Below are positions 12,245-21,599 of a DNA stretch of 64,000 bases, one piece after another. The first letter of the stretch is position 1. Every line of letters starts with the position of its first letter. The notes beneath the pieces were generated by a model that ran no database searches, had not been told where the DNA came from, and saw only the letters and a program-made list of their open reading frames with translations. The position numbers and the translations under genes were made by a program. Origin of the DNA: Pogonophryne albipinna (Eukaryota > Chordata > Actinopteri > Perciformes > Artedidraconidae); assembly GCA_028583405.1 (NCBI GenBank), contig JAPTMU010000166.1, forward strand, positions 1-64,000, in the 5' to 3' direction.

Positions 12245-15200
12245 TACCTGACTCATCTGGCCGTGGAGAGGGATGGCAGTGATGCCGAGGTTCCTCAACA
12301 ACAGCGCCACCCGCTGGGCATTGTTACACGTGCTGCAGAAAATCATAAAGGTGTTTCCTGCCAGCTCGTTCAGAATGGACACCAGGTAACAGTCCTGCAA
12401 CACACACACACACACACACACAAGCATTATACATGATGCACACAGGAAGAGATATTTGAAACATTGAAGCGTGTGAATAACGAGCCCTACCTTGTACTTG
12501 GATGGTATGAAGATGTAGTACTGCTGCAGTTTCTCTACGGTGGAGTATTTGGTGGACACGGCACACTTCACAGGATCCTTCAGAGCGGCTCTCTGGAGCT
12601 TTTGGACCTGGAACCAAAGTTGAGAAACATTCACAGCAAGAGAAAAGGCTCTGGTGCCACTTCATGTATTCCAGAAGGACTAAGAACACTACATGCAGAG
12701 AGAACAGAGAGGGAGACTTGAGAAGTGTTTCCTACCTTTTTGGTCATGGTGGCAGAGAACAGGTAGGTGTGCCTCTCTCTGGGAATCACCTTCAAGATCT
12801 TATCCACCTGAGAGTCAGACATTTAATTCATGTTGCTGCAACGTTCACAGTTAAATACGCACACAGGACACAAGGGGTGTAACGGTTCACAGAAGTCACG
12901 GTTCGGTTCGTACCTCGGTTTGGGGGTCACGGTTCGGTACAACAAGAAAAAGCAAAAAAAAGTCCCAAATGCATAATTCCAGGTTTGTTATTTATGTTTG
13001 AACAGTAGCGCAAGTTTCAGTTTAAAAATAAGGAACTCTGACATTTTGAATAATTAACTGTATTAAACAGTTAAAAACAAACCACACACACTCAGATGGC
13101 CATATTATCTATAACAGCTGATGTCAAACAAAAAGGTTTCATCAAGCTGTAAAACTAAAAAGAATGTCTCAAAAATATTACATCATAAATAATAAGAAAG
13201 TGTTTCAAGAGCGCAAAGTCGTTGAAAAACATATGCCAAAAGCTTCCGTTATTTATTTTGGTCTCTCGGCTTTCATGTCTGTTGGCTTCTTAAAAACAGC
13301 GGGGATAAGCTGTTGAACTGCTGTTGTCTTTTGCCGGGCTCTGGTGATTGGCAAATCTGGCTGATGCCTTCTGATGTGATTTAGCATGTTTGGCGTATGT
13401 TACCATTAGCATACCGCACTGCTATCGAACAACGCCGACACACCGTCCTCGTCCGATCCACCACTCGCACACTTCATCGTTATTGTAGTCCACAGGGAAC
13501 CCGAAATGTTCCCACACAGCTGATTTAAAAGAAGCAGGTGGGTTCTAGCTCCTGTGTGTTATCTGAAATCGCCATACTAACTTTTCTTCTTCTTGTATTT
13601 TGTTCGTTTTGTTGTTGTGTTTTCTTCTTCTTCTTCATTTGTTGTTTAAGGGCGGCTGGCAAACAGCTTTTAGGCGCAATACTGCCCCCTGGATTATAAA
13701 TAGTGTAATACTGCCCTGAATGACAGACCTTTTTCCCACTCGTAAAAAAAAGGCGTATTCGTCGTGTGACTGCATGTGCCGAACCGTGACGTCCGAACCG
13801 TGACGAATACGGATACCGTTCCACCCCTACAGCACACACAAACGGTTAACTAATATCCACCGTTGTTACAATTCTGCAGAGTTTATTTCCACCCACCTCG
13901 GTCTCAAAGTCCATGTTGAGGATTCTGTCGGCCTCGTCCATCACCAGGAACTTCAGCGCTCTCAGAGAGAAACCCTTCGTGTTCTCCATGTGGTCGATCA
14001 GCCGCCCGGGCGTGGCTGTGGAAACATTACATTCACTTCATCACCACAATGCGGGAAACAACTAAAACATATAATGCCAACAAGATCAGCACGAGCAGAT
14101 ATACACACACACGCTGAAATATATTAAACAACGTACGGTTTTAATATAAAGATACAAATATTTTCCATTCAGAACTTCAATCAAGATTTTGGAATGAACG
14201 TTTATCATGACATACGCAACATATCGTATGACGCCACACTAGGGCTGCACGATATTGGAAATAACTGACATTGCGATATTTTTCCCCCTGCGATATGAAC
14301 AAATACAGGAATTGAATAAAATAAAATGTGTCGGCAAACCATCCTTTCTTGAACTTTAATGATACAATTAGTATTTTTTAAACTATATTTAACCGGATGA
14401 AGGATTTTAGTCACGGACGTCTGGATCTGAAGTTATCAGAGCAACAATCTGAGCTAGCTCGGTTAGCGCCGAACTGGAGAAACACATGAAACCACCTTTA
14501 TTCAGTGTTTCTACCTTTAATCACCGTCCGTTTGCTTTAGAGCAGCGGTGCCCAACCAGTCGATCCCCGCGACCGGTCGATCGCGGGGAGATTCCCAGTC
14601 GATCGCGAGATGTGTCTAAAAATAGAACAACAATATTCTGTTTTCTCGTTAATGTCCTGTAACATAATCTTCCTGTGCCAGAATAATGCACTTGAACGCA
14701 TCAAAGCTTGATGTGATTGGCCGGCGTGACCCCATGTGTCGGGGCGTGGCTGGTGGGCAGTGGGCACTAGTTCGCTAACGTTGTCCGTGTCAACACCAGG
14801 AGTGACAGTCCGCACACAAACAAGACCGCAATTATGGCAGAAGCAACACATATATAATTTTCACTCCGAGTGGGAGGATGATTACTTTTGTATCTATTCC
14901 AATTCAAAGTCCATCTGTCTCTCATCTGTCTCTCATCTGTCTCTCATCTGTCTCTCATCTGTCTCATCTGTCTCATCTGTCTCTCATCTGCAATACGAGC
15001 GTGGCTTTATCGAAGAAGGGTAATTTAGGAGCGGCATTTCAAAACAGTGCACAAACGCTAGGAGACGGAATTCCCTCCTAATTCTGCCCTACGCTCCCAA
15101 AAGGGGAGGGGCCTGAGAGGACAGCTAAATGCACAGCAGCCCATTTTCACCAGGCCCAACAACAAGAGCAAGGATGCTCCAGAGCATCTTATCGTGTCAG

Positions 15201-18200
15201 TCACGTTCTAGAGAAACACATGAAGTCTTTCAAAGACGGCGAAGTTGTGAAAGAAGCATTCCTGGAGGCTGCCGACGCGCTTTTGGGGACAGTAAAAATA
15301 ACAGAAGCATTTCAACAGGTTTTTGATATAATAAAAACTCAAGTTAGATACCGTTATTAATCAGCTGTAAGTTTTAGTTAGTTTGAACTTATTCATTATA
15401 ATTATTGTACAAAATGGTATAAGAATGCAAACTTAAAATGATTATATTCTATCATCAATTCAGGTTAAGAAACTAGTGTTGCTTGCATTCTATTTTAAAG
15501 GCATTTCTTTTTATACTCTACTAAAATGCTACAAAAAAGGGTTTGATTCTATTAATTGAGTCTTTTTTATTGCACTGTTGCAGCAGATTCCTGAGTAGCT
15601 TCAGATCTGAGTCGTCTTATTAGTAAGCCTCATTTATACTTTTGTAGCAACACTATTTTATATAATGGCAAAGAAAGGGTTCAGAGTCTTTTCTTTTTTC
15701 CTGTCATATGTGGCAGCACTGTTCAATGCTTCTTGAAAACATTACCCACTGTAGTGACGTGTGAATAAACTCCAACTCTGTATTAACAACACTGTTGTGT
15801 AACTTCAGTTAAATACTTGTATGTGTGTAGATTAGAAAGAGGTGAGATAAAGGATCTGCAGTATTTTATGAAGTATTAATCGTACAAAGCTCAGTTTTAT
15901 ACAAGTAGAAGTGTGTATTTACCTGGTAGTAGGCTGTCAGTAACTACGCCTCTCTATTTGGACTGGTAGATCTCGGCAGACTGGCAACTTTAAAAGTAGT
16001 TCTCGGTTCAAAAAAGGTTGGGCACCCCTGCTTTAGAGGTTTGATTGTGATTGGTGGTTTGCTGTCACTCACTCAAGAACCCCTGACATGAGAGCCGCTC
16101 AACTTTTCCTTTTGTAGAAAGCAGCAAAATAATTGTAACATGACGTGTTTGAGTTAATTTGCCTACTTAATATCGCACGTCCTAAAAAATGTACGCAGCC
16201 CAACGCCACACCCAAAAAATACAAAGTAAAAAAACTCGTTGTTAGAAATATATTCTATGACTTTAAATGTTTTACAAATCAGGTTATTAACTATAATAGT
16301 GTTTAGAATTGTACATGTTCAGTGAGAAGTAAATGTAATTCACGCTGTTGTTAGATTGATGCATTCTTTTAACTTTTGGACTTCACAAGCACTCGGGACT
16401 TATTGCAAATATTTGGACCTCGTAAGTGTGAGACAATCCTTCGCCGACACCATTGGAACCTAATTAAAAACAACCACTACTTCTGCCGAGAAGAAAATAA
16501 GAAAGCTGCGCAGCATTGAAATGTTAGAATCAGTGTTATGAATGAATCTTCAAAATATTTGATACACCCCTAAATGGACAGTTTGTGACAAATGTGCAAA
16601 AATATCTGAATAGGATTGATCTCAAAAGTTCTTACCGATAACAATGTGTGGTTTTTTGGCCAGCACCAGAGACTGGGACATCATATCGATTCCTCCGACT
16701 ATGACGGCTGCAACACAGACAACATACAGGTCATTAAGATACAGAGTAGCATGCTAACAAAGGTATCCCAACTGTAGCTGTGAACATGACAGGATGTGTG
16801 ATTACCAGGAAGAGCATCAGGACTGTTTGAGGCAGATGATAGCTATGTGATTAACATGATGATTCAGCCTCTATGGAGAGAGACATCAAGCATGCTCATT
16901 TCTGACGTGGAGCTAATCTGAAGTAAACATTGAATACTGCTTTCTATTCCTCCATCTTGTGACTGTGTAACTCCCTCTCTTGGATATCAGCATGTGAAGG
17001 ACACTGTTCAGGAACTAGTTGATGCTCTGTATGTGATGACTCCTTCCATTCTGGAGAGGATCACAGATACATGGATCCTGAGGTTGAAGCTCAAGCCGGG
17101 GACGAGGGAGATTTTTCAAACACATTAGAAACCAGATCACTTTTAATTAACACGTACCACATTTCACGCCGATGCTGGAGCCCAGGGCCTCGAACTGCTC
17201 TGCGATCTGGAAGGCCAGCTCCCTGGTGGGGGTGAGGACGAGGGTGTGCAGCCTCTGGGGGGAGGACAGCAGGGACTGCAAGATGGGCAAAGCAAACGCA
17301 CCCGTCTTACCGGAGCCGGTCTCTGCCAGGCCGATAATGTCCCTCCCTGCAGAGAAAAATATCATTCGGAAAATGATACCAGGCCTGGAAAAGAATCGTA
17401 GCAAGCCGGAGAATCCAAAATAAAGTTTAAGATATGAATTGCCTTTTTTACACAAGCAGGAGAAAAAGGCATTTTGATGAACTCACTTATTGCACATATG
17501 TAAAGGCAATTCAAAGTGCTTTACAAAAATGAAAGACATTAAGAAACATATTTAAAAACACTCATTTAAAAGCAAAGGTACATGAATTAAAGTGACAGTG
17601 TGAGATACACACATCTGAAATGTTTAGCTCTGACTCTCAATCATCGCTAACTTTTTAGAAGAAATAGTTTCCCCTTTCTTTCTTGTTGAACTTGTCCTTT
17701 AGTTATTTTAACTGTTTCACGCTAAACAAAATTCTAATCTGACCCCACGGTACCTTTTAGTTTTCGCCGAAACTATTCCTCTTTTTTAAATGCACATTAG
17801 TTCAGTTTAAGTTGTCTTTACGTGTACATGTTATCACAGTATTTGATCGTATACAGTATTTCATTTTACACTGCGTTCCACCTTATACATGTACATGTCT
17901 GATTCCTGCAACTGTCTTACACAATGACATCACATCTCATTTGACGCGTTTACCCAAAGCGACTTACAGACACTTAAAACTGGAAGCCAGAACTCTTTTT
18001 GGAAGAGTTCGTGTTGGGAAGGTCCTTTGCTTCGGTGCAGGAGGAGTCGAAACTACATTTTCAGATGCATTGGACATTTGAATTGCATACTTGTATGTTG
18101 GAAAAAGGACAACTATTAGTGTTGCTTTCTTTTGATTTGTTTGAGTTTTGTATGTTTTTCTTGTTTATTGGTTTAAGAGTGTTTGTTATTTTTATGAGTT

Positions 18201-19664
18201 GTGTTTTGTATGAATTAAAAAATGTGTGCATAAAGAAAGACTGGAAGTGTCTTGCCGGGGGACACAGAGGCATGCTGACTGAGTGGGGATTGAACCAGTG
18301 CTCCGAAGATCAGCGCACTAACCCACAGCCTCCCTATAACTCCTTTTGCACTTTATTCATTCAATATTTCCTTTACGTGTATGTTCTGTTGCATTGAGTG
18401 TGCATATGACCAATGAGAGAAACATGGCTCTGGTAGTAGGTTGCATCTGTTAGAGCGGACTAGACTAGGTTTTTTTTGTTTTGAAGATATGGAAGTTATT
18501 GTTGCACTTGTGTGGTGTGGGAATAACAGAATAAATGAGGTCCAGAAAGAGACTTACACTTTTACTGAAGTTGAATATTGAAATTAGGACTTTTACTTGC
18601 AGTGGATTATTTTAAAACAATAGTATTATATATTACTTGTACTGAAGTAAAGGATCTGAGTACTCCATCACTGCGGATCACTCACCCTGCAGCGCTAGAG
18701 GAACAGCTTCTATCTGAATCTTCGTCGGGGTTTTCCATCCCAGTTGATCACACGCCTCACAGAGGACCTCAGTGACTCCCTGTGGACAAAAATGACCCGG
18801 ATTCAGACCCATGGGTACCAAATGACACCATCATCACACACCAGGGATATTTCACACAGTACAATACACACATGTACAGTAGGTCTGAAAACAACTACAT
18901 ATACAAACACAAGCCTTTTTAAAATAAATGTACCTTTAAAACACCTCAAATGTGTACTTAAGTACAGTTCTTGAGTATGTGTACTTGGTTACTTCCACAA
19001 CAGTCGATAATGCACCGTACAAAAGTATAGCATCATCACATAGGTGCAGAGCTGTAAAGTAATTAAGTACATTTACTCAAGTACATTTTGAGAGACTTTA
19101 CTTGGGTATTTCCATTTTCTGCTACTGTGTACTATTACCCCTCTACAGTTCAGAGGTAAATGGTGTACTTTTCCTCCACTACATGTATCTAATACCTTTA
19201 GTTACTTCACAGATGTGGATGAATGATGTGAAATCTAATCAAGTGTTGAATCAGACTTTAGTTCCACCTGGAGTAAATCCACCAGCTACCCTGCAGTCTA
19301 CAAAGCCATTCAAACTAGCTGCACCTTTACCAGCTTTGAGAACACTTTCATGATCAATCATTATAAAACATATCATATATATTATTCTGAAATGGACCAA
19401 TACTCTGGTACTTCTACTTTTTCCACCTCTGCATATTCCATGATTAAAGAGACGATGAGGCTAGCTTAGCTTAGCTAGCTAACTGCGGTTTGTTTTTGTT
19501 CCGTACATTCTCCTTCCTGTGAAAAAACTTACCAAATCTTTGAATGTTTTCAGTGCTACTTCTATTTCTGCGACCTCGGGCTGGCTGTTATCCTCCTCAC
19601 TGCCCGAATCATCGGGGTTTTCTTCTGTTTTGGGCTTCACGTTTTCCTCAACTGCGTCCGCCAT
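8011..19664 (-). CDS. ddx47: DDX47, DEAD-box ATP-dependent RNA helicase (12 exons, complete)
   Basis: DDX47 (yeast Rrp3 orthologue) is a nucleolar ATP-dependent RNA helicase in pre-rRNA processing. The CDS on the minus strand joins 19664-19533, 18779-18686, 17346-17158, 16707-16636, 14015-13897, 12807-12736, 12607-12491, 12394-12248, 11784-11647, 11210-11140, 10728-10599 and 8238-8011. All introns are GT-AG, phases agree, and the total is 1509 nt or 502 residues (human: 455). Motifs: Q motif (GW...PTKIQ, residues 58-66), AETGSGKT (83-90), PTREL (115-119), TPGR (164-167), DEAD (189-192), SAT (220-222), [10 protein letters not shown] (334-343) and HRVGRTAR (364-371). The extra length is an acidic N-terminus and a Gly/Arg-rich C-terminal expansion. 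Introns are full of hAT and tandem repeats, but no exon is damaged. Confidence 0.96.
8300..8512. repeat. 31-bp direct duplication in ddx47 intron 11
   Basis: TATGTACTTACAAATAAACC and the following CACTT occur at about 8302-8326 and again at 8485-8509. Confidence 0.75.
8570..8640. mobile_element. hAT terminal fragment
   Basis: The piece ending GTTTAGTTGCAGCCCTAG is, in reverse complement, the CTAGGGCTGCAACTAAAC end of a hAT family that is abundant in fish, followed by its AT-rich subterminal region. The other end and a target duplication are missing. Confidence 0.5.
8657..10352. repeat. 33-bp minisatellite, about 51 copies, in ddx47 intron 11
   Basis: About 51 head-to-tail copies of a 33-bp unit (AGTAGAAGTACTCAGATCTT, then GTACTTGAGTAAA or the variant GTACCAGAGTGAA). 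Two main variants interleave, showing repeated local duplication; one copy near 9345 lacks 9 bp. The unit resembles the AAGTACTC/GAGTA subterminal repeats of Tol2-like hAT elements. ORFs on both strands reflect the multiple-of-three length and are not genes. Confidence 0.95.
10353..10566. mobile_element. Tol2-like hAT remnant next to the 33-bp array
   Basis: The segment near 10480-10560 (CAGAATAATATATCTGATAT, AATGATTGATCATGAAAGTG, AAAGCTGGTGAAGGTGCAGC) is the reverse complement of 19322-19400, part of the element at 19047-19431. This ties the 33-bp array to an expanded subterminal region of the same family. Confidence 0.65.
10599..10728 (-). CDS. ddx47: ddx47 exon 11
   Basis: 130 nt completing the Gln codon and encoding [20 protein letters not shown] then [20 protein letters not shown] and ARL. 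This is the DDX47-specific region after the helicase core. Donor GTGAG at 10598. Confidence 0.95.
10740..11135. repeat. dispersed retroelement tail in ddx47 intron 10
   Basis: Contains GGCAATTCAAAGTCATTTAC and AACTAAAAGCAGCGTC motifs also found in the copy at 11235-11590, a common teleost SINE/LINE-tail family. No ORF. Confidence 0.5.
11140..11210 (-). CDS. ddx47: ddx47 exon 10 (motif VI)
   Basis: 71 nt encoding [20 protein letters not shown] then FVT, including the arginine-finger motif HRVGRTAR. It ends on CA of a Gln codon at a GTAAGG donor (11139). Confidence 0.94.
11235..11595. repeat. dispersed retroelement tail in ddx47 intron 9
   Basis: CACGTTTATTCATACAGCAC, AAGGCAACTCAAAGTGCTTC and AAAGACATTAAGAAAATGGC mark a very common fish repeat. 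The best-conserved block also occurs at 17500-17610. Confidence 0.6.
11647..11784 (-). CDS. ddx47: ddx47 exon 9 (motif V)
   Basis: 138 nt, phase 0, encoding [20 protein letters not shown], then [20 protein letters not shown] and IPTHSK. Acceptor ATCAG, donor GTACC, which departs from the usual GTRAGT. Confidence 0.94.
11850..12165. repeat. LINE-tail-like fragment and plain intron 8 sequence
   Basis: AAGTACTTTATTGATCCCAA near 11860 matches the tail seen in many fish LINE/SINE copies. The rest, to the TG tract, shows nothing. Confidence 0.4.
12169..12243. repeat. (TG)37 microsatellite at the ddx47 exon 8 donor
   Basis: About 74 bp of perfect TG on the plus strand, i.e. (CA)37 in the ddx47 transcript, beginning a few nucleotides after the donor GTAGA of exon 8. 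Confidence 0.97.
12248..12394 (-). CDS. ddx47: ddx47 exon 8 (motif IV), flanked by TG and CA repeats
   Basis: 147 nt, phase 0, encoding [20 protein letters not shown] (motif IV region) through PLHGQMSQ. On the sense strand its acceptor is a (TG)11 tract followed by TTGCAG, so the repeat replaces a normal polypyrimidine tract. Its donor GTAGA runs directly into (CA)37. The two tracts are complementary. Confidence 0.95.
12401..12422. repeat. (CA)11 microsatellite at the ddx47 exon 8 acceptor
   Basis: CA on the plus strand, (UG)11 in the transcript, directly upstream of UUGCAG. It forms the polypyrimidine-equivalent of intron 7. Confidence 0.95.
12491..12607 (-). CDS. ddx47: ddx47 exon 7
   Basis: 117 nt, phase 0, encoding [20 protein letters not shown] then [19 protein letters not shown], the linker into RecA domain 2. 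Acceptor TTCCAG, donor GTAGGG. Confidence 0.94.
12736..12807 (-). CDS. ddx47: ddx47 exon 6 (SAT motif)
   Basis: 72 nt, phase 0 at both ends, encoding [20 protein letters not shown] then MTKK. The SAT tripeptide couples ATP hydrolysis to unwinding. Acceptor CTCAG, donor GTAGG. Confidence 0.94.
12872..13829. mobile_element. non-autonomous hAT element, 958 bp, in ddx47 intron 5
   Basis: Ends are AAGGGGTGTAACGGTTCAC and, reversed, TAGGGGTGGAACGGTATCCG, with CGGTTCGG subterminal motifs. The flanks CAGGACAC (12864-12871) and CAGCACAC (13830-13837) are an 8-bp target duplication with one mismatch. It belongs to the same broad family as the element at 59379-60625. No transposase is left. Confidence 0.85.
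13897..14015 (-). CDS. ddx47: ddx47 exon 5 (TPGR and DEAD box)
   Basis: 119 nt encoding [39 protein letters not shown]. This carries the DEAD catalytic box (Walker B). Acceptor CCACAG (14017-14016), donor GTGGGT (13896). The intron before it holds the nested hAT pair. Confidence 0.95.
14543..16030. mobile_element. nested hAT element, 1488 bp, internally deleted
   Basis: TIRs CAGCGGTGCCCAACC and, reversed, CAGGGGTGCCCAACC; perfect 8-bp target duplication CTTTAGAG at 14535-14542 and 16031-16038. It inserted into the element at 14240-16202. The right end carries GATCTCGGCAGACTGGC like other members. Confidence 0.92.
14860..15330 (+). pseudogene. hAT transposase remnants (zinc-finger/ZBED5-like)
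   Basis: In broken frames the plus strand gives [13 protein letters not shown] (the zinc-finger start of this transposase group), then [20 protein letters not shown] split by frameshifts. The catalytic core and dimerisation domain are absent. An 11-bp microsatellite (TCTCATCTGTC, about 14908-14988) lies inside the coding region and has wrecked the frame. Confidence 0.6.
16212..16630. other. unrecognised ddx47 intron 4 sequence
   Basis: AT-rich; no ORF, tandem repeat or transposon end recognised. Confidence 0.4.
16636..16707 (-). CDS. ddx47: ddx47 exon 4
   Basis: A 72-nt exon too short for an ORF scan, found by conservation: [18 protein letters not shown] then PHIVI, the GG motif region of RecA domain 1. 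Acceptor TTGCAG, donor GTAAG. Confidence 0.93.
16708..17157. other. unrecognised ddx47 intron 3 sequence
   Basis: No ORF, tandem repeat or transposon end recognised. Confidence 0.4.
17158..17346 (-). CDS. ddx47: ddx47 exon 3 (Walker A and motif Ia)
   Basis: 189 nt encoding [20 protein letters not shown] through SSIGVKC. It contains the P-loop and PTREL. Acceptor CTGCAG (17348-17347), donor GTACGT (17157). Confidence 0.95.
17490..17620. repeat. dispersed retroelement tail in ddx47 intron 2
   Basis: GGCAATTCAAAGTGCTTTAC and AAATGAAAGACATTAAGAAA repeat the block at 11270-11330. Confidence 0.6.
17800..18430. repeat. SINE-like repeat with tRNA-type box
   Basis: On the minus strand near 18330-18280, GCGCTGATCTTCGGAGCAC followed by GGTTCAATCCCCAC resembles the A and B boxes of a RNA polymerase III promoter in a tRNA-derived SINE. 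There is no foldable tRNA. The surrounding AT-rich sequence is not recognised. Confidence 0.4.
18686..18779 (-). CDS. ddx47: ddx47 exon 2 (Q motif)
   Basis: Acceptor CCACAG at 18780; 94 nt encode [20 protein letters not shown] and [11 protein letters not shown], the adenine-recognising Q motif. It ends one base into a Gly codon at a GTGAG donor (18685). Confidence 0.94.
19047..19431. mobile_element. Tol2-like non-autonomous hAT, 385 bp, in ddx47 intron 1
   Basis: Starts CAGAGCTGTAAAGTAATTAAG and ends (reversed) CAGAGGTGGAAAAAGTAGAA, with AAGTAC/ACTCAAGTAC subterminal repeats. Flanks CATAGGTG and CATATTCC agree at only four of eight bases, so the target duplication is uncertain or decayed. 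Its 3' half is shared in reverse with 10480-10560. Confidence 0.7.
19533..19664 (-). CDS. ddx47: ddx47 exon 1
   Basis: Encodes residues 1-44: an acidic leader beginning [12 protein letters not shown] and ending KTFKDL, the conserved entry to the helicase core. The start ATG (19664-19662) sits in CAGCATGG, a fair Kozak context. The donor is GTAAGT at 19532. The promoter should lie to the right, but no TATA box is evident. Confidence 0.92.
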
Positions 19665-19739
19665 GCTGGATGCCAAACGTGTCGTCAGGTCCGTACTGCG
19701 CAGAAGCGGAAACAAACTGAAGCCGCACTGCATGGCGGG

Positions 19740-20565
19740 AATTGTTGTTTTTTATGCATCAGCGTTGTTTATACATCAAAATACTATACTGTTATATACC
19801 ATGCTCCTAAGTACTTTTTTGGATTACGTTTTTTCAAATCTATTTATGTTGACACCGTTTTTGTTAATGTATATTATTATTATTATTTTTACTCTTTTAT
19901 TCAAAGAAATACATGCAAAACATTGACATCAGGGGTACATAAGTACGTTTACAGAGGGAAAAAAGGAAAATAAAATGTATATAAGGAGATGGTGATCAAA
20001 AACAAAAGATTATTCATATATAATAATACCTGTTATTTGTATAGCACACTTTAAAAACAACGTCATCTCAAGATGCTTAACAAATTAATGAGAGTAGAGT
20101 TAAAAACATACAAAACACATAGGCCTATATATTATTTTTTTCCCTCCTTTATTCAAGGAATTATGTATGTACATCAAACATTATATATACACATAAAACA
20201 TTGACATCATGGGTAGGCCTACAGGGATTTGGTTTACAAACATGTCATCTTTTTCACACCTTGTGTTTGCAGGTATTTTAAAACAGCACAGAGGCTGTCG
20301 GCTGTTAAACTCAGTAGTGAATGTGAGATGGAGGAACGGCCTTGGCTCTGACAAACTCCATAAACAGTGAATTGAAAACATATTTGAAGTTTATCATGGG
20401 CACTGGCAGGAAGATGCATACATCAAAACACACTTGGGAGAGACAAAATGGTGAGGATGTCAGATGTCAGAAGGCCTGACCAGGGAGCAGGGACTCATTC
20501 CTGCACCACTCTATATCCACACAGGGTTGGTCAAACTGACTTCATAGAATTAACAGGTCACTTAA
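19740..20565. other. ddx47 upstream intergenic DNA
   Basis: AT-rich; a retroelement-tail motif (TTATTTGTATAGCACACTTT) lies near 20034. No gene is supported. Confidence 0.4.
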
Positions 20566-20569
20566 CTGG

Positions 20570-21420
20570 CATATTTTCGGTTGAAGACAAAGTGAGGTGA
20601 GTGGTTGCATATTTAACGGTTTTAGGAAGAACGGAAAGTAGTTAAATTAACACCTAACTGCGGTTTGTTTATAAAGAGATTTTATTTCAGGGCCGAGTGT
20701 TAATGAAAATGTCAGTTAACCAAACATTAGAGGATGATCATTAACTAAATATGTATAAATAAGTCACAAGCATTCATACTCTTATTTAACATTCAAGTTT
20801 TGAACGATAACTATGTTTGTAGCTGGTTTGTAGGTACATTTCAGAGAGGTTGTGTAGAACTTTCCATGGCCTCTTAACATGACAGTGGCAATTACTGCGC
20901 GGTGAAAATAGTCCCGGTCTTGAAGTTGTTTTCATTTATTGAAGGCATGTTACAGGGATATTATTAGTTTGTTAACATTATACAGCAAGTGAACCAGCTG
21001 GTGTCAATCCGCCATTAGCAAGAGAATAACGTCAACCGGACAGATCGATAATAATGAAAACCCAAGCGGCGGATGAATACGTTATTTTAAAGCGATGTGA
21101 TGGTGAGGTGACCGAGCTGCGCTGATCTTTTCGGCTGAAGACAGGTGAGCTGATATTTAACGGTTTTAGGAAGAACTAAAAGTATTTAAATGTAGTTGAA
21201 AGTAGTTCAATTTAGTTAAATGAACACCTAACTGCTGTTTGAATGTTTATAAGGAGACTTTATTTCAGGGCAGAGTGTCAATGAAAATGTCAGTTAACCT
21301 ATCTAACATTACAAGATAATCATTATCTAAACATAATTAATTCTCTTAAAATTCACGCTTTTTTAAAGTTTTGAGCGGTAACTATGTTTGTAGGTAAACT
21401 TTGAGAGGTTGTGTTGAGTA
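20570..21420. repeat. tandem duplication of an exon-like segment, about 550-bp period
   Basis: The block at 20570-20860 (TTTTCGGTTGAAGAC, TTTAACGGTTTTAGGAAGAA, CACCTAACTGCGG, TTTATTTCAGGGC, AATGAAAATGTCAGTTAAC) recurs at 21125-21420 with scattered differences. Each copy pairs a GAAGAC...GTGAG donor-like site with a TTTATTTCAG acceptor-like site. It may be a duplicated promoter/5'UTR of an NLR-cluster gene; no coding sequence follows. Confidence 0.65.
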
Positions 21421-21599
21421 GTTAGGCTCTCTGGTCAGTAGTTAGCTTGTTAGCCCCTGTTGTAGAAGATGGAGCTGTGAAATGGAGGTGATTTGGGGAT
21501 AATTATGGATATTTTGTTAAGGCCAAAGCAACGGTTAAAGTGACTTCATCCATTCAACGGTTTTCTAGTTCAGCTCGCGCTAAACCTGCCCAGAGACAG

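Larger units (their letters stand above)
14240..16202. mobile_element. hAT element in ddx47 intron 4, interrupted by a second hAT
   Basis: Left end TAGGGCTGCACGATATTGG, right end (reversed) TGGGCTGCGTACATTTT, both with GCGATATT subterminal motifs. ACGCCACAC occurs directly before (14231-14239) and after (16203-16211), giving an 8-9 bp target duplication. Without the nested element it is about 470 bp. Confidence 0.8.

Noticed and set aside
17147..17455. 102-residue ORF as a separate small helicase gene
   Set aside because: It is ddx47 exon 3 plus intron read-through; splice sites and flanking exons are present.
18840..19040. Another Tol2-like element near ddx47 exon 2
   Set aside because: Has GTACTTAAGTACAG-type motifs but no definable ends or target duplication.
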